From contig JBHGNT010000014.1 of the NCBI GenBank assembly GCA_043228905.1, positions 8,618,001-8,682,000 of the forward strand: a DNA stretch of 64,000 nucleotides. The letters run 5' to 3'. Of this stretch, positions 40,901 to 53,800 are shown one piece after another. A program made the translations under genes and the position numbers. A model generated the notes under the pieces. The model was not told where the DNA came from, searched no databases, and saw only the letters and a list, made by a program, of their open reading frames with translations. Position 1 is the first letter of the stretch. Every line of letters starts with the position of its first letter. This DNA is from Azolla caroliniana. Taxonomy: Eukaryota; Polypodiophyta.

Positions 40901-43900
40901 TGCGGTAAAAATGATCACTTTGCCAATGCTATTTGCTATAGTGGCTGCACTTGATTTGGAATTAGACCAAATGGATGTACATACAGCTTTTTTGCATGGT
41001 GACATTGATGAAGAGCTTTACATGAAACATTTGGAAAGGAACATTTGGTATGTAAGCTCAATAGAAGCTTGTATGGGCTGAAACAAGCTTCTAGACAATG
41101 GTACAAAAAGTTTGATGCTTTTATGCTCAAACATGGGTACAAAAGAAGCCATGCTGATCACAGTTTGTACACTAAAAGAGATGAAAATGGCAGCCCAATC
41201 ATTCTTGTACAATATGTACATGATATGCTCATTGCTGCCAAGAAAAGGAGCACTGTTGATGTCCTTAAAAATCAGCTGAAATCTGCATTTTCAATGAAAG
41301 ACCTTGGGGGAGCTGAACATGTACTTGGAGTAAGAATTAGGAGACAAAGAGAGCACCACACATTGTATTTATCTCAGGAAAAATACATTGATAAGGTGCT
41401 GGACAGATTTTGTATGGCTGATGCAAAGCCTCTTGCAGTGCCATTATAGCCATATGATAAAATCTCTAAGGAAGATATTGCTTATGTACTGGGAGTTGTA
41501 AGCCGATTCAGGGCTAATCTGGGCAAGGCACATTGGAATGTAGTAAAGTCCATTATGAGGTACTTAGAAGGGACTAAAAATAAATGCCTCTGTTATGTAA
41601 AAGACCCATTAGAGCTAAAGGGTTTATGTGACTTTGACATGGCAGGTGATGTGGATACACGGAAATCCACAAGTTGCTATGTATTCACACTTGAAAGTGG
41701 TGCTATATCATGGTTTAGTAGGCTGCAAAAGGTTGTTGCTTTGTCCACTACCGAGGCTGAATATATTTCAGTCACTGAGCTTCCAATGAAGCAATATGGT
41801 TAGCACGTCTTTGCAGTGAGTTTGGTTTGCCTGAAAAGGCACCTATGCTTGGTATTGATAGCCAGAGTGCCATCTGTTTGGCAAAGAATGCTATGTTTCA
41901 TGCACGCACAAAACATATTGATGTGCGATATCACTTCATTCGAGAAGTGCTTGAGGATGGCCTTATCACATTAATAAAGGTTCACACATCACAAAACCCT
42001 GTAGATGTACTCACCAAGTGCTTACCCAAAGCACAACATCAGATATGTATACAGATGGTGGGAGTTAACGTAGCTTAAAGGCGTCATTTATGCCTTTAAG
42101 TGGGATGTTGTTGGGGTAAAGGCCCTTAAATGACCCCTTATAGTGCGTAAATGTGTATAGGCCTATTTATAAAGGCCAAAAGTCACTAATCACTTTTTCA
42201 TTATTTTTTGGGCCAAGTTCAGTGTGAACTTGGCCAACCCTAAATGGGTCATATAAAACATAAGTTAAAAACTTTTGGATCTCACTTAAAAGGTGAGCTC
42301 CTCCAATTACTGCTCTTTCTCTATCTTTTCTACCATAGCTCCACTGTCGCATCTAAATAGCGTATACTAGGGTGAATCTTGAGTATTCCTCAGCCCTATT
42401 GACATCATTCCTAACCCTTATAGGGATTTATTGCATACATGTACTGTAGTTTTGAGTTCCTCTCCCCAAAATCCTTGAGGGAGATTAGTGGTTGACAACA
42501 TGCATCTCACTCTCTCACAAAGTGTCTTGTTATATCGTTCAGCCACACCATTAGAAGAGGGGTTGTGTGGAACAATAAGCTCCCTCTTAATACCCAAAAT
42601 TTCACAAAATTTCTTGAATTCAGCACTTGTATACTCACCACCATTGTCCGTACAAAAACATTTCAGTTTTCTGCCTGTTTTGGTGGTCACAAATGCATGA
42701 AACGGCTTAAATGCAGCTAAGGCTTCATCCTTAGATTTAAGCAATTGAACCCAAATTTTTCTAGAGAAATCATCAACAAATGAGATAAAATACATTGCAC
42801 CCCCCATAGATTTGGTGGGCATGCTACACACATCAGAATGAACAAGATCAAGTACGCGAGACTTACGAGACACACCAGAGTAAAAGGAATGGTTCACTTT
42901 CTTTCCATATTGGCATTCATTACAAAAATCAAGCTTTGTGCTTTTCGTATCAAGCCTATTTGGATTACAAAACCTAGTGAGACCCTTTTGGCTCATATGG
43001 CCAAGTCTCTTACGCCACAACTCCATATGGGAGTGAACTTCAGCCAAAGCAATAAATTTGCCCGATATAGCATTTCCATGTAAGCAATAAAGAGTTCCCT
43101 TTTTTGTGCCTTTCACAATCAGCCTTGAACCTTTTGTCATTTTCCATGATCCTCTCTCAAAGAGAATGCTATAACTATGCATATCCATTTGACCCACAGA
43201 AAGCAAGCTCTTCTTGATCCCTGGTACATAACGCACATTATGCAAAACCAGCTCATTAGTGCCATTTGTAGAAAAATGCACAATGCCAATACCCTCATTG
43301 GAACATGGGTGATTGTTTCCAAGGTATACATGGCCATGGCTGCCTACAGTAAAAGTAGAAAAGCACTCCTTGATAGGAGTCACATGAAATGAAGCACCAG
43401 AGTCAACTATCCATGTTTGGGCCAATGCATCATTGACAGCCAGTAAAACATAAATAAGATCATTCTTAGTGATGCACATGTCCTGTGAATGAATATTTAG
43501 AGAGGCATCATATGCATAAATATCATCAACTGAAAAGGTAGCACATAAAAAATGTCCTCAACATCAGACAACTCCTCTATGACTACATTAGAGGCCAAAT
43601 TGGCCTTCTCTTCGTCCTTTTGACTGCTATGTGCATTAGTCTTGTCCTTTTTCTTATCTCCAAAATTCTTTTTTCTTTCAAGTTCTGCTTTGTAATAGTG
43701 GCAATCAGGTTTCTTGTGGCCTTTCCTGCCACACTAATAGTATGTTACATCATTGCTTTTAACTTTGCTGCTATTTCCCCTTTCCTTGCTTTTAATTTTG
43801 TTCCTATGTGCATAGTTACTTCTCTTATCTGTCCTACCTCAACCATGTTGGCTGATAGCAATGAGCGCGGTTCGGTTTCGGTTTGGTTAAGTTTTAAGGC

Positions 43901-46900
43901 AAAGAAACCGAACCGAACTGAAACCAAACCATTTATTTAAAACAAAAACCAAACCAAACCGTTTATGAACTCTCAGTATTTAAACCAAACCATTTAAGAA
44001 AAAGTTGAAACCAAACCATTTAAAACCAAACCGTTTAGGGAAAAGTTAAAACCAAGCCGAAGCATTTAATAAAAAATTTAAACCTAACCACTTAAATCAA
44101 ACTAATTAAACATCTAAATAAACAAAAATACATTAAATTAAATAAGCATTTAAGTTAAATTTAATAAATCAATAAAAGAAACTTTAATTGAACCATTAAA
44201 CTAAATAAACATTTAAGTTAAATTTAATAAATCAATAAAAGAAACTTTAATTGAACCATTAAACTAAATAAACATTTAAGTTAAATTTAATAAATCAATA
44301 AAAGAAACTTTAATTGAACCATTAAATTAAATAAACATTTAAGTTAAATTAATTAAATCAATAAAAAACCATTAATTAAACCATTAAATCAATAAACTAT
44401 TAAGGTAAAAAAAAAGATAACAAAAAACCTATAAACCTTTAAACCAAACCTATAAACCTATAAACCCGAGCTTTAGAACCGAACTGAACCGAAACCGAAC
44501 AATTTATCGAAAATCCAAACCAAACCAAACCATTAATTTTTTTTGGAACCAATAAACCGTTAAACCATGGCTTAATGGGTCGGTTTGGTTTGAGCCGAAG
44601 CCGTGCCCATTGCTATTGGCTGAGCTACCTGCCACCTTCTCCACTTGCTTTTCTCTTGATCTCTTCATTGAGTATGGAGCCCCTAACACCATCAAAGGTC
44701 AAGTTGGGGCTATTGAGACTACCAATTTCTCCCATGAGTCAGGTAGTGTCATTAGCAAAATGGCTTTGAGCTTGTCATCAAAAGGAGCCATTCCTGAGTC
44801 CTGCAGCTGTGATAAGGTACCTTAAAACAAGGACAAGTGTTCAGCTACACTCTTGGACGCATTCAGTTGCATGCCAACAACCTTTCGCATTAGGTGTACT
44901 TGATTAACAGCCGTATTGTTTTCATATGTAGCCTTCAGCTTTGCCCATATTTCAGAAGCGGAACCAAAATTTACCAAAGTCTCATCAGGAACAATTATCT
45001 TAATATATATGATAGCCTTTTTGTTTAAAATCCACCATGCATCTTCTAACATGGTCTCTGGTTTTTCTGCCTCCAATGCCTTGTCACAATCCTTCAAAAA
45101 AAGAATTCCTTGCATTTTCTCCTTCCACAAATCAAAACCTGTTCCCTCACATCGTCAAATTTCAAAAAGATTCTTCACATCTGAGGAGGATGACGCCATA
45201 GCTACGCAATAAAGAGGTCTAAACACTTTTTCTTTGCTGTACAATACCTATGTAGAAATTCTGAAACCCTAAACCTGCTCTCATACCAATTGTAAGGGTT
45301 AGGAATGATGTCAATACGGTTGAGGAATACTCAGGATTCACCCTAGTATAGGCTCTTTAGATACAATAGTGGAGCTATGGTAGAAAAGATAAAGAAAGAG
45401 TAGTAGTTTGAGGAGCTCACCGATTAAGTGAGATCCAAAAGTTTTTTAACTTATGTTTTATATGACCTATTTAGGGTTGGCCAAGTTCACACTAAACTTG
45501 GCCCAGAAAATAACAAAAAAGTGATTAGTGACTTTTGGCCTTTATAAATAGGCCTATAGACATTTACACACTATAAGGGGTCATTTAAGGCCTTTACCCC
45601 AACAACCTTATTGAATTAGAGGAATGTTTGCGACTCAAAGCTATCAAGAACTTTCCAAGCATGGATGAGTCAGATTATCTAGGTCAAAATTAATAATCAT
45701 GTCATGCTGCTATTGGCCTAGTACTTGGTTCTTTCAGCAGATTTTGCCATGACATGATGAAAATATGTCAATCTAATACTTGTTCAACATAACGTAATAG
45801 ATGAATCCCTCACCCTAGTATAAGGCAAGGCTGGTTGCTAAGGGAAAAAGAGGGCATTGATTTAAAAGAGATAGGCAGTAGTTTACTTTTATTTATCCCA
45901 AGAAAAGTACATTGAAAAAGTGCTGAACAGATTAATGTGGCTGATGCCAAGCCTCTTGGAGTGCCATTGTAGATACATGTTAAGCTTTCCAAGGATGATT
46001 GTCCCAAAGATGATGATGCAGCCAATTACATGAAGAATTTTCCATATATGTCAGCTTGTGGTTCGCTTATGTATGCTATGGTTGCCACTCGGCAAGGCAT
46101 TGCTCATGTAGTAGAAGTTGTTGGTAGGTTCATGGCTAATCTTGTTAGTGTTGGGAATAAAGGGCCATCGTACCTTTTATTAGTGCACGAGTGTGAACGC
46201 ACTCGTAGCACACTTTTGACTTGTATATACATAATATCCAAAAACCAAAAAAGAGGGACACTCTTTGTACCCAAGACAACGTGCATCTCTCTCTCCTAAT
46301 GGTAGAAGTCAACCCCGGGATACACAAATGGGCTTCAAACCAGGACATAACAAAGGGGTTACAATTGATCGGGCAATGGCAATTTGCCGTGCACGTAGGC
46401 CTCGGCCCCATGCACCACGACCTTGACACCCTTGTCATTGACAGATAAAAGCCATTATCTCCCGCCATCGTAGGTGCTTCCCTCGCTTCGGAGACATTTC
46501 CATTCTGGATCGACCTATGCTAGAGATCTTTCGAAGACAAAAGCTACAATATACCTAACTTGAGGATCTCACATGTGCCAAAAACTAGATTCCCTCATTT
46601 CTTTTCTTTTCATATTATTTACTTTTATATTTATTTTATTTTGATTTGTTCTCAAAGACGAGACAACACTTAAGATTTAATCTCTTATTTGGTCTTATAG
46701 GCCATTTTGGCCTCTTAAAAGATGTTAATATATCTTTCTTTCTCCCTTTGTCTCTCACTCAGACTCTCTCCCTCTCTGTTTTTGACCTAAACCCTAATCC
46801 TCGTGCTGCCTTCAAACTGGTATCAGAGCTGAGTTTAGGGTTTTATGCAGAGAAAAGTTTAGGGTTTTCTGCAAAGCAAAGTTTAGAGTTTTTTGTAGGC

Positions 46901-47797
46901 AGAGTTTAGGGTTTTTTGCAGAGCAAGTCTTTTTTTTTTCTGCAGAGCAAGTCTTTTTCTGTAGAGTAGGTCACGTTTTTTGCAGGCACTTCACGTCTTT
47001 CTGCAAAGTAAGCCTGTTTTTTTTTCTAGAGAGCAGGTTTGGTCCTCCGTTTGGGCTAAGAAATTATGACTAGCAATAGTGATAGTAGCCACCTTATGCA
47101 CATCAAGAAGCTTGAGGGTGCACATAACTTTGCGGTATGGAAAAAGCAGTGCTACAACATCTCGTTGCAAAAGAAGCATGCAAAGCCTATAAAAGTCAAA
47201 GGGGTAAAGCCTACAGATATGGACCAAGATGATTGGCAAGAGTTGAACGAGCTTACACGCTCGACTATTGAGTTGTCAATATCTGATGCCTTGCTTTTTA
47301 ATATTGAAGGTTTGGACTCCGCCTATTCTATATGGACTAGACTAGAGGAACTGTATGCCCAAAAGACGGCAGCTAGCAAAGTTTATTGGCTTAAGAAACT
47401 TATGGATTTGCGTATGACAGAGGGCACACCCATGTCAATTCACCCGAGTGAGTTCAATTCCATTTTCAGCCAGCTGGTTGCCTTGAAATTCATCATTGAT
47501 GATGAGTTTAAGGCCATGTTTTTACTTTGCACCTTGCCAGAAAGTTGGGATACTTTTAGGACTGCTATGAGCAATTCAAATGCGATGCTTCTTTATGCCG
47601 ATGTAGAGAGTTCTCTACTCATGGAAGAGATGAGTCGGCAAAACAATGCATCCAATAAGTCCTCTAGTGTGTTGCATATGAGGGGTAGGTCACAACAAAG
47701 AGGCAAATTTGATAGTTATGGTCGTAGTAAATCACGTGGTAAAGATGTAGAATGCCATCACTGTGGCAAAAAGGGTCATTTTAAACGTGATTGTTTC

Positions 47798-47831
<34 letters not shown>

Positions 47832-50800
47832 TATATTAACGTCTTTTAAGAGGCCAAAATGGCCTATAAGACCGAATAAGAGATTACATCTTAAATGTTT
47901 TCTCGTCTTTGAGAACAAATCAAAATAAAATAAATATTACACAGTAAATATAAAAGTAAATAAGATGAAAAGAAAAGAGACGAGAGAATCTGGTTTTTGG
48001 CACATGCGAGATTCTCAAGTTAGGTGTATTGTAGCTTTTGTCTCCGAAAGATCTCTATCATAGGTCGATCCAGAATGGAAATGTCTCCGAAGCGAGGGAA
48101 GCACCTACGATGGCGGGAGATAATGGCTTTTATTTGTTGATGACAAGGGTGTCGAGGTCGTGGTCCATGGGGCCGGGGCCTACGTGCACGGCAAATTGCC
48201 ATTGCCTGATCAATCGTAACCCCTTTGTTATATCCTGGTCTGGATCCCATTTCTGTATCCTGGGGTTGACTTCTAGCATTAGGAGTGATGGAGCTAAAGA
48301 AAGTTGTGATTGTTCTTTGTGGATGAGCTTGTGTGGTTGTATTCTTCAACAACTTTTGCCGATGTCTCTTGAGCTCGAGCAAGAAAAGTCCTAGGCATCT
48401 TTGGTCCTCATATTCCATTACCTTGCGTAGTGGGCCAAAGCCTTGTTTAAAGAGGCAATGGTATTTCCCTCTGATTTCATAAAAGACACTACAATGACAA
48501 ACATAGTGTTCTTCAGATTCCACTCCTTGATGACACAATTGGCAAATTCTCTCTTCTAGAGGTAGTCGTGTATATCTGCCCACCTCAATCTGTAGCTGAT
48601 GTGATGAGGTTCGCAGCTGCCCTATCACACTACGCAGCGCATAGGATAGATGTATGTCCATATAAGGTGGCCTTATGACAAATCCATCCTCCGATGTATG
48701 TAAGAAGTGTGTCTTATAGTGGGCCATCTTTGTACCAAGTGCTATTTTGGGGCTGATCCATGTTATCTTGTTTTCTAAGTTAATAATATCAGTTCGGATC
48801 ACTCTATTCTTTTCCACTTTGGTCATATTGAGATGGGGACAGTCCAAGCTATATTGGAATGGGGGTAGTGCATTTATACTCATACCATGTGACTCGAACC
48901 ATTGCTGCATTTTAGCATACCAACAGTGAGTGTCTCCATTTTCAGCCAATTGTCTTGATGACATAATTGCCAACCTTGGGCACCTTCGTTTAGGGAGCTC
49001 CCAAAGACGTTGGATAAATGTCACTGATCGGAACAATGCCTCGGTTATTATAGGTGCTGCTCCCATCTCTGCCCGGATTATATCGTGGGGCACCGATGCT
49101 TTGCTCCTTATCATGCGAGCAATCATTGACACTAAAGGTCTCTCTAAATCTTTCCAATGATTTGCCTTGTTAAGACTAGGTCCCCATGTCTCTACTCCAT
49201 AGAGAAGAGTTGGTGTGACAAGTGTATCAAATAACCACAGCTTAGTCCGTGGCTCTTGGAACTGCAAATGTGCACATTGTCTTTCGAGAGCACCCAGGGC
49301 TGCATATCCACGAGAAAGTCGGGCACAAGCGGCCTCCTGTAAGGAGAACCTAGGTCCTGTAAATGTTACTCCTAGGTATGTGTAGGAGCGTGTGTATTCC
49401 ACCTTTTACTCTCCCAAGAAGAATTCTGGTTCTGATCTTGTTACCCATGCTTGGGTGGTGTTAAACACCATCACTTTAGTTTTATTCATGTTGATTGACA
49501 AACCTTTGTCCGTACAAAATAGTTTTAAGGCATTTAGATGTCTTTGTAGTCCCTCCGGAGAGTCAGAGATCAGCACAATATCATCAACATATAGTAATAT
49601 CTGTATAGCTATACCTGCTAGGTGTGCTCCGGAACCACCAAATCTCTCTATGTACTGTGATACCTCATCTATATAGAGACCGAAGAGTGTGGGGGATAGT
49701 GGGCATCCTTGCTTCCCGCCAATTGTGCTGGCCACCGCCTCTGACAAGCCCTTAGGAGACCGAACTTTTCCTGAAACAGATTCATAGAGTGCATAGATTC
49801 CCCATTGCATATCTATAGGAACACCAATGGCCTCTAGCCGCTGCATAAGCCGAGCATGTGGCATAGTGTCAAAGGCTTTTCGAAAATCCACAAAGCAGCA
49901 ATAAATCCTCTTATTGTGGGCTCTGCCCTCCTCAATAAGGGCCCGGAGGGTGAATATGTGATCCAAAGTTGTGAAACCCTTCCGAAAGCTTGCCTGTCCA
50001 ATTGAACAACAGCCATTTTGCTCTGCCCATATACTCAATTCTGATTTCAGAATCGAGCCATATAGTTTAGCCAAGTAATGGCCAATCATGATTGTCCTAT
50101 AGTTGCTTGGCATCATGGGGTCTCCACTCTTAAGGATTGGCACAATGGTATGCTGAGTCCATCTAGTAGGAAAACCTTCGCACATGGCTCTATTAAAGAT
50201 GTGTGCTAGCAATGGGAGCAAGGTGTCACGGGCATAGATAAAGTGTTCACCCACCAAGCCATCATAGATAAAGTGTTCACCCACCAAGTGTCACGGGAAA
50301 GAGAAAGGAAAGGGCAAGAAGATAGATGATTTCATAGAAGAAAAGAGAGACATTCAACCCAGGAAATGCAATACTAAAATTGAAGAGGTGAATGTAGTCA
50401 CTCATGATAGTTATAGTGGAAATGATGTACTCTTTGTTTCATCATGCCATAGAGAACATGCTTTATTTGCAGATACGGATAGTGACATGCACACTTGGAT
50501 ACTTGATTCCGGTGCTTCTTTTCACGTCACTCCTCATCGTGAGTGGTTTTCAGATTACACAGGGGGTCGACATGGTGTTGTCCATCTTGGGGACAACCAT
50601 GCATGTGAAACTGCAGGTATTGGCATTGTGCAATTACAGTTTCAGCATGGTTCTGCTTTCACACTTCAGCATGTACGGCATGTACCTCAGCTCAAGAAGA
50701 GCTTGACTAGCACAGGACAGCTAGATGATGATGGATTTCACACAACCTTTGGTGATGGGAAATGGAAGATTTGTAAGGGATCTAGAGTTATTGCCAAGGG

Positions 50801-53800
50801 TAATAAAAGTGATACTTTGTATCCTCTCCATGTATCTAGTGTGAGTGACCATGTTGTTGCCATAACCGAGCAGCCTAGTGTTTCTTTGTGGCATGGCCGG
50901 TTGGGACACATGAGTGAAATTGGTATGAAAGTATTGTCTCGTTTGGGTTACTTGCCATGTCTTCGTTATGCTGATTTTGAACATTGTGATCATTGCATTT
51001 ATGGTAAACATCTCATAAAAAGTCTCATACAAACATCTCATAAAAAGTCCCTTTCGCTGAAGTTGTCCCCGCTTGAGTTAGTACATTCAGATGTATGTCA
51101 GATGCTAGGGCTATCATTAGGGGGAAAGAAATACTTAGTCACTTTTGTCGATGATGCTACATGGAAGGTATGGGTTTACCCTATTCGTAGCAAGGATGAA
51201 GTGCTCAACAAGTTTCGAACATTTTTGGCATTAGTTGAGAATCAAATTGGTAAGACACTTAAGTGTCTTTGCTCTGACAATGGTGGGGAATATGTGTCCA
51301 AGGCCTTTCAAGCATTTTGTGACAGCAAAGGGATAAAGAGGGAACTCACTGCCCCTTATAATCCACCCCAAAATGGAGTTGCAGAGCGTATGAATCAGAC
51401 TATTCAAGTTAAGGTCCGTACTATGCTCTCTCATGCTGCGTTACCCCATGGTTTTTGGGCAGAGGCTGTTATGACAGCTGTTCACTTGATTAATCGGTCA
51501 CCTAACAGGTCTTTGGGAGGGGGAATATCCCAAGAAGCGTAGTCGGGCAAGCCACCTTCATATGCTCACTTGAGAGTGTTTGGCTGTGAGGCTTTTGTGC
51601 ACATTCGTAAAGAAGAACGCAACAAACTTGAGCCAAAGTCTTGCAAATGTATTTTCCTAGGATACGGTGACGAGGGTGAAATGGGGTATAGATTGTGGGA
51701 TCCTGAGAAAAGAAAAATAGTACACAGCAATGATGTTATCTTCCGGGAAAATCGCATGCATAAACAACCCGAAAAGACCGAGGAAGTACGGAGGGTTGTA
51801 TTCCGAGAAGAAATACCTTTTAGACAGAAAAATGTGCCCGCTGTACAGTGGCAAACACCTGCTGTAAACTTACCTGCAAATGCAGAAAATGAGGCTGCAA
51901 ATGATCAGCCAGCCTTTGCCAATAATGATGAGCCACCAAATGTGCAGGAACAGCTAGAACAGCAAGCTGTTAATGCTGATTTGCAGGCTGAAATGCCTGG
52001 ACAGCAAGTTGAAAATGATGATTTGCAGGCTCAACAGCTACCAAACAATGAGCATTGGGTTAGGAGATCGTCTAGAGTTACTAGAAAGCTTGACAGATTT
52101 GTTCCTGATGCAAACAGTGTGGCTGATTATGTCATGGTAACTGATTGTGGCGAACCGACTTGCTTCAAGGAAGCAATGGACAGACAGGACAATAAGAAAT
52201 GGTATAAAGCCATGTTGTCAGAGATGGAATCTCTTGAGAAAAATGACACTTGGAATTTGGTGCAGTTGCCTAAAGGGCAGAAAACACTTCCATGCAAATG
52301 GGTTTATAAAATGAAGGTCATTTCTGATTCCTCGCCAAAGTACAAAGCAAGATTGGTTGCAAAAGGATACAAGCAGGAATATGGAGTTGATTTTGATGAG
52401 ATCTTCTCGCCTGTAGTCAAGATGACTACATTAAGAATCATTTTGGGCTTAGTTGCAGCTGAAGATATGGAGCTCATATAGATAGATGTGAAGACCGCCT
52501 TTGTAGATGGCGATCTACATGAAGACATATATATGCAGCAGCCTGAAGGTTTTGTGGCTAAAGGCAAAGAGAAGATGGTTTGTAAGCTCAAAAGGAGTTT
52601 GTATGGGTTGAAACAAGCACCAAGAGAATGGTATCATAAATTTGATGCATTTATGCAGTCTCAAGGTTTTTGTAGAAGTCAAGTGGACCACTGCTTGTAC
52701 ACCAAGAAGGCAGGAGATGGCAGCCTGATTATCTTGGTTTTGTATGTTGATGATATGTTGATTGCTGGCAAGGATGTTCATGCCTTGAATTCATTGAAGC
52801 AAAGCCTTCATGGCAGCTTTGATATGAAGGATCTTGGTGATGCAAATCACATCCTTGGCATGCGAATACTCTGAAACCGGTCGAAAGGGGTACTCTTTCT
52901 ATCTTAGCAGGAGTATATCTCTAAGGTTTTGCAATGTTTCAATATGGAGGGGGGGAAAACAATTGGGGTTCCATTACCTCCATATTTGAAACTCAGTGCA
53001 AAAGACAGCCCTACATCTGATGATGAGAAGGCTGAAATGGCTAAGGTTCCATATGCTTCAGCTGTTGGCAGTTTGATATATGCGATGGTTGGTACACGCC
53101 TTGATATTGCCTTTGCAGTGGGAGTGGTTAGTAGGTACATGGCAAATCCCGGCAAAAAGAATTGGGAAGCAGTGAAAGGTGGGAGGTTGTTGGGAATAAA
53201 GGGCCACCGTGCCTTTTATTAGTGCACGAGTGTGAATGCACTCGTAGCACACTTTTGACTTGTATATACATAATATCCAAAAACCAAAAAAGAGGGACAC
53301 TCTTTGTACCCAAGACAGCGTGCATCTCTCTCTCTCCCTTTGTCTCTCACTCAGACTCTCTCCCTCTCTGTTTTTGACCTAAACCGTAATCCTCGTGCTG
53401 CCTTCAGATAGAGCTCATTGGGAGGCATCAAATCTATCTTGAGATATGTGAAAAAAACCAAAGGTAAAAGCCTATGATATGGAAAGGGTTCATTTTAGTG
53501 AAAAGAATTTTGGGATTTGGACATGGTAGGTGATGTGGATACACGCAAGTCCACTAGTGACTATGTAAACACCCTTGCAGGTTGAGCTATTTCATGGTGC
53601 TCCAGACTTCAGAGGATAGTTGCACTATATATTATTGAGGTCGAATATATTTTAGCCACGGAGGCTTCCGAAGAAGCCATTTGGTTAGCCCGCTAGTGCA
53701 ATGAGTTTGAGATGCCTTGAAAGGAAACTATCCTTGGATGTGATAGCGAAAGTGCCATTTGTTTGGCAAAGCATGCAATGTTTCATGCTCACAGAAAGCA

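Larger units (their letters stand above)
39400..45604 (-). mobile_element. Copia element F, with an inverted internal segment
   Basis: Minus-strand element: 5' LTR 45291-45604, imperfect PBS (TTGGTATGAGAGC, minus, 45277-45289), gag (about 44624-45199, broken), zinc knuckle region, protease-integrase (42424-43479), then a block 40028-42420 lying in the opposite orientation (integrase end, RT, RNase H, PPT, complete LTR), then RNase H end and 3' LTR 39400-39712 on minus again. A hAT-like MITE sits in gag. Flanking 5-mers CTCTT and ACCTT are not a clean TSD. Confidence 0.88.
46149..53406 (+). mobile_element. Copia element D, inserted in Copia E
   Basis: 5' LTR 46149-46814 (enlarged by a LINE fragment), PBS TGGTATCAGAGCT at 46818-46830, gag from 47066, LINE insertion at about 47826-50295, rest of pol 50296-53180, PPT AAAGGTGGGAGG, 3' LTR 53188-53406. 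TSD GTTAG / GATAG. Pol is one frame with four stops and no indel, but the RNase H domain is mostly deleted before the PPT. Confidence 0.9.

Noticed and set aside
39395-45609. 5-bp TSD of Copia F (CTCTT / ACCTT)
   Set aside because: Two mismatches, and the element is rearranged, so the ends may not be from one insertion.
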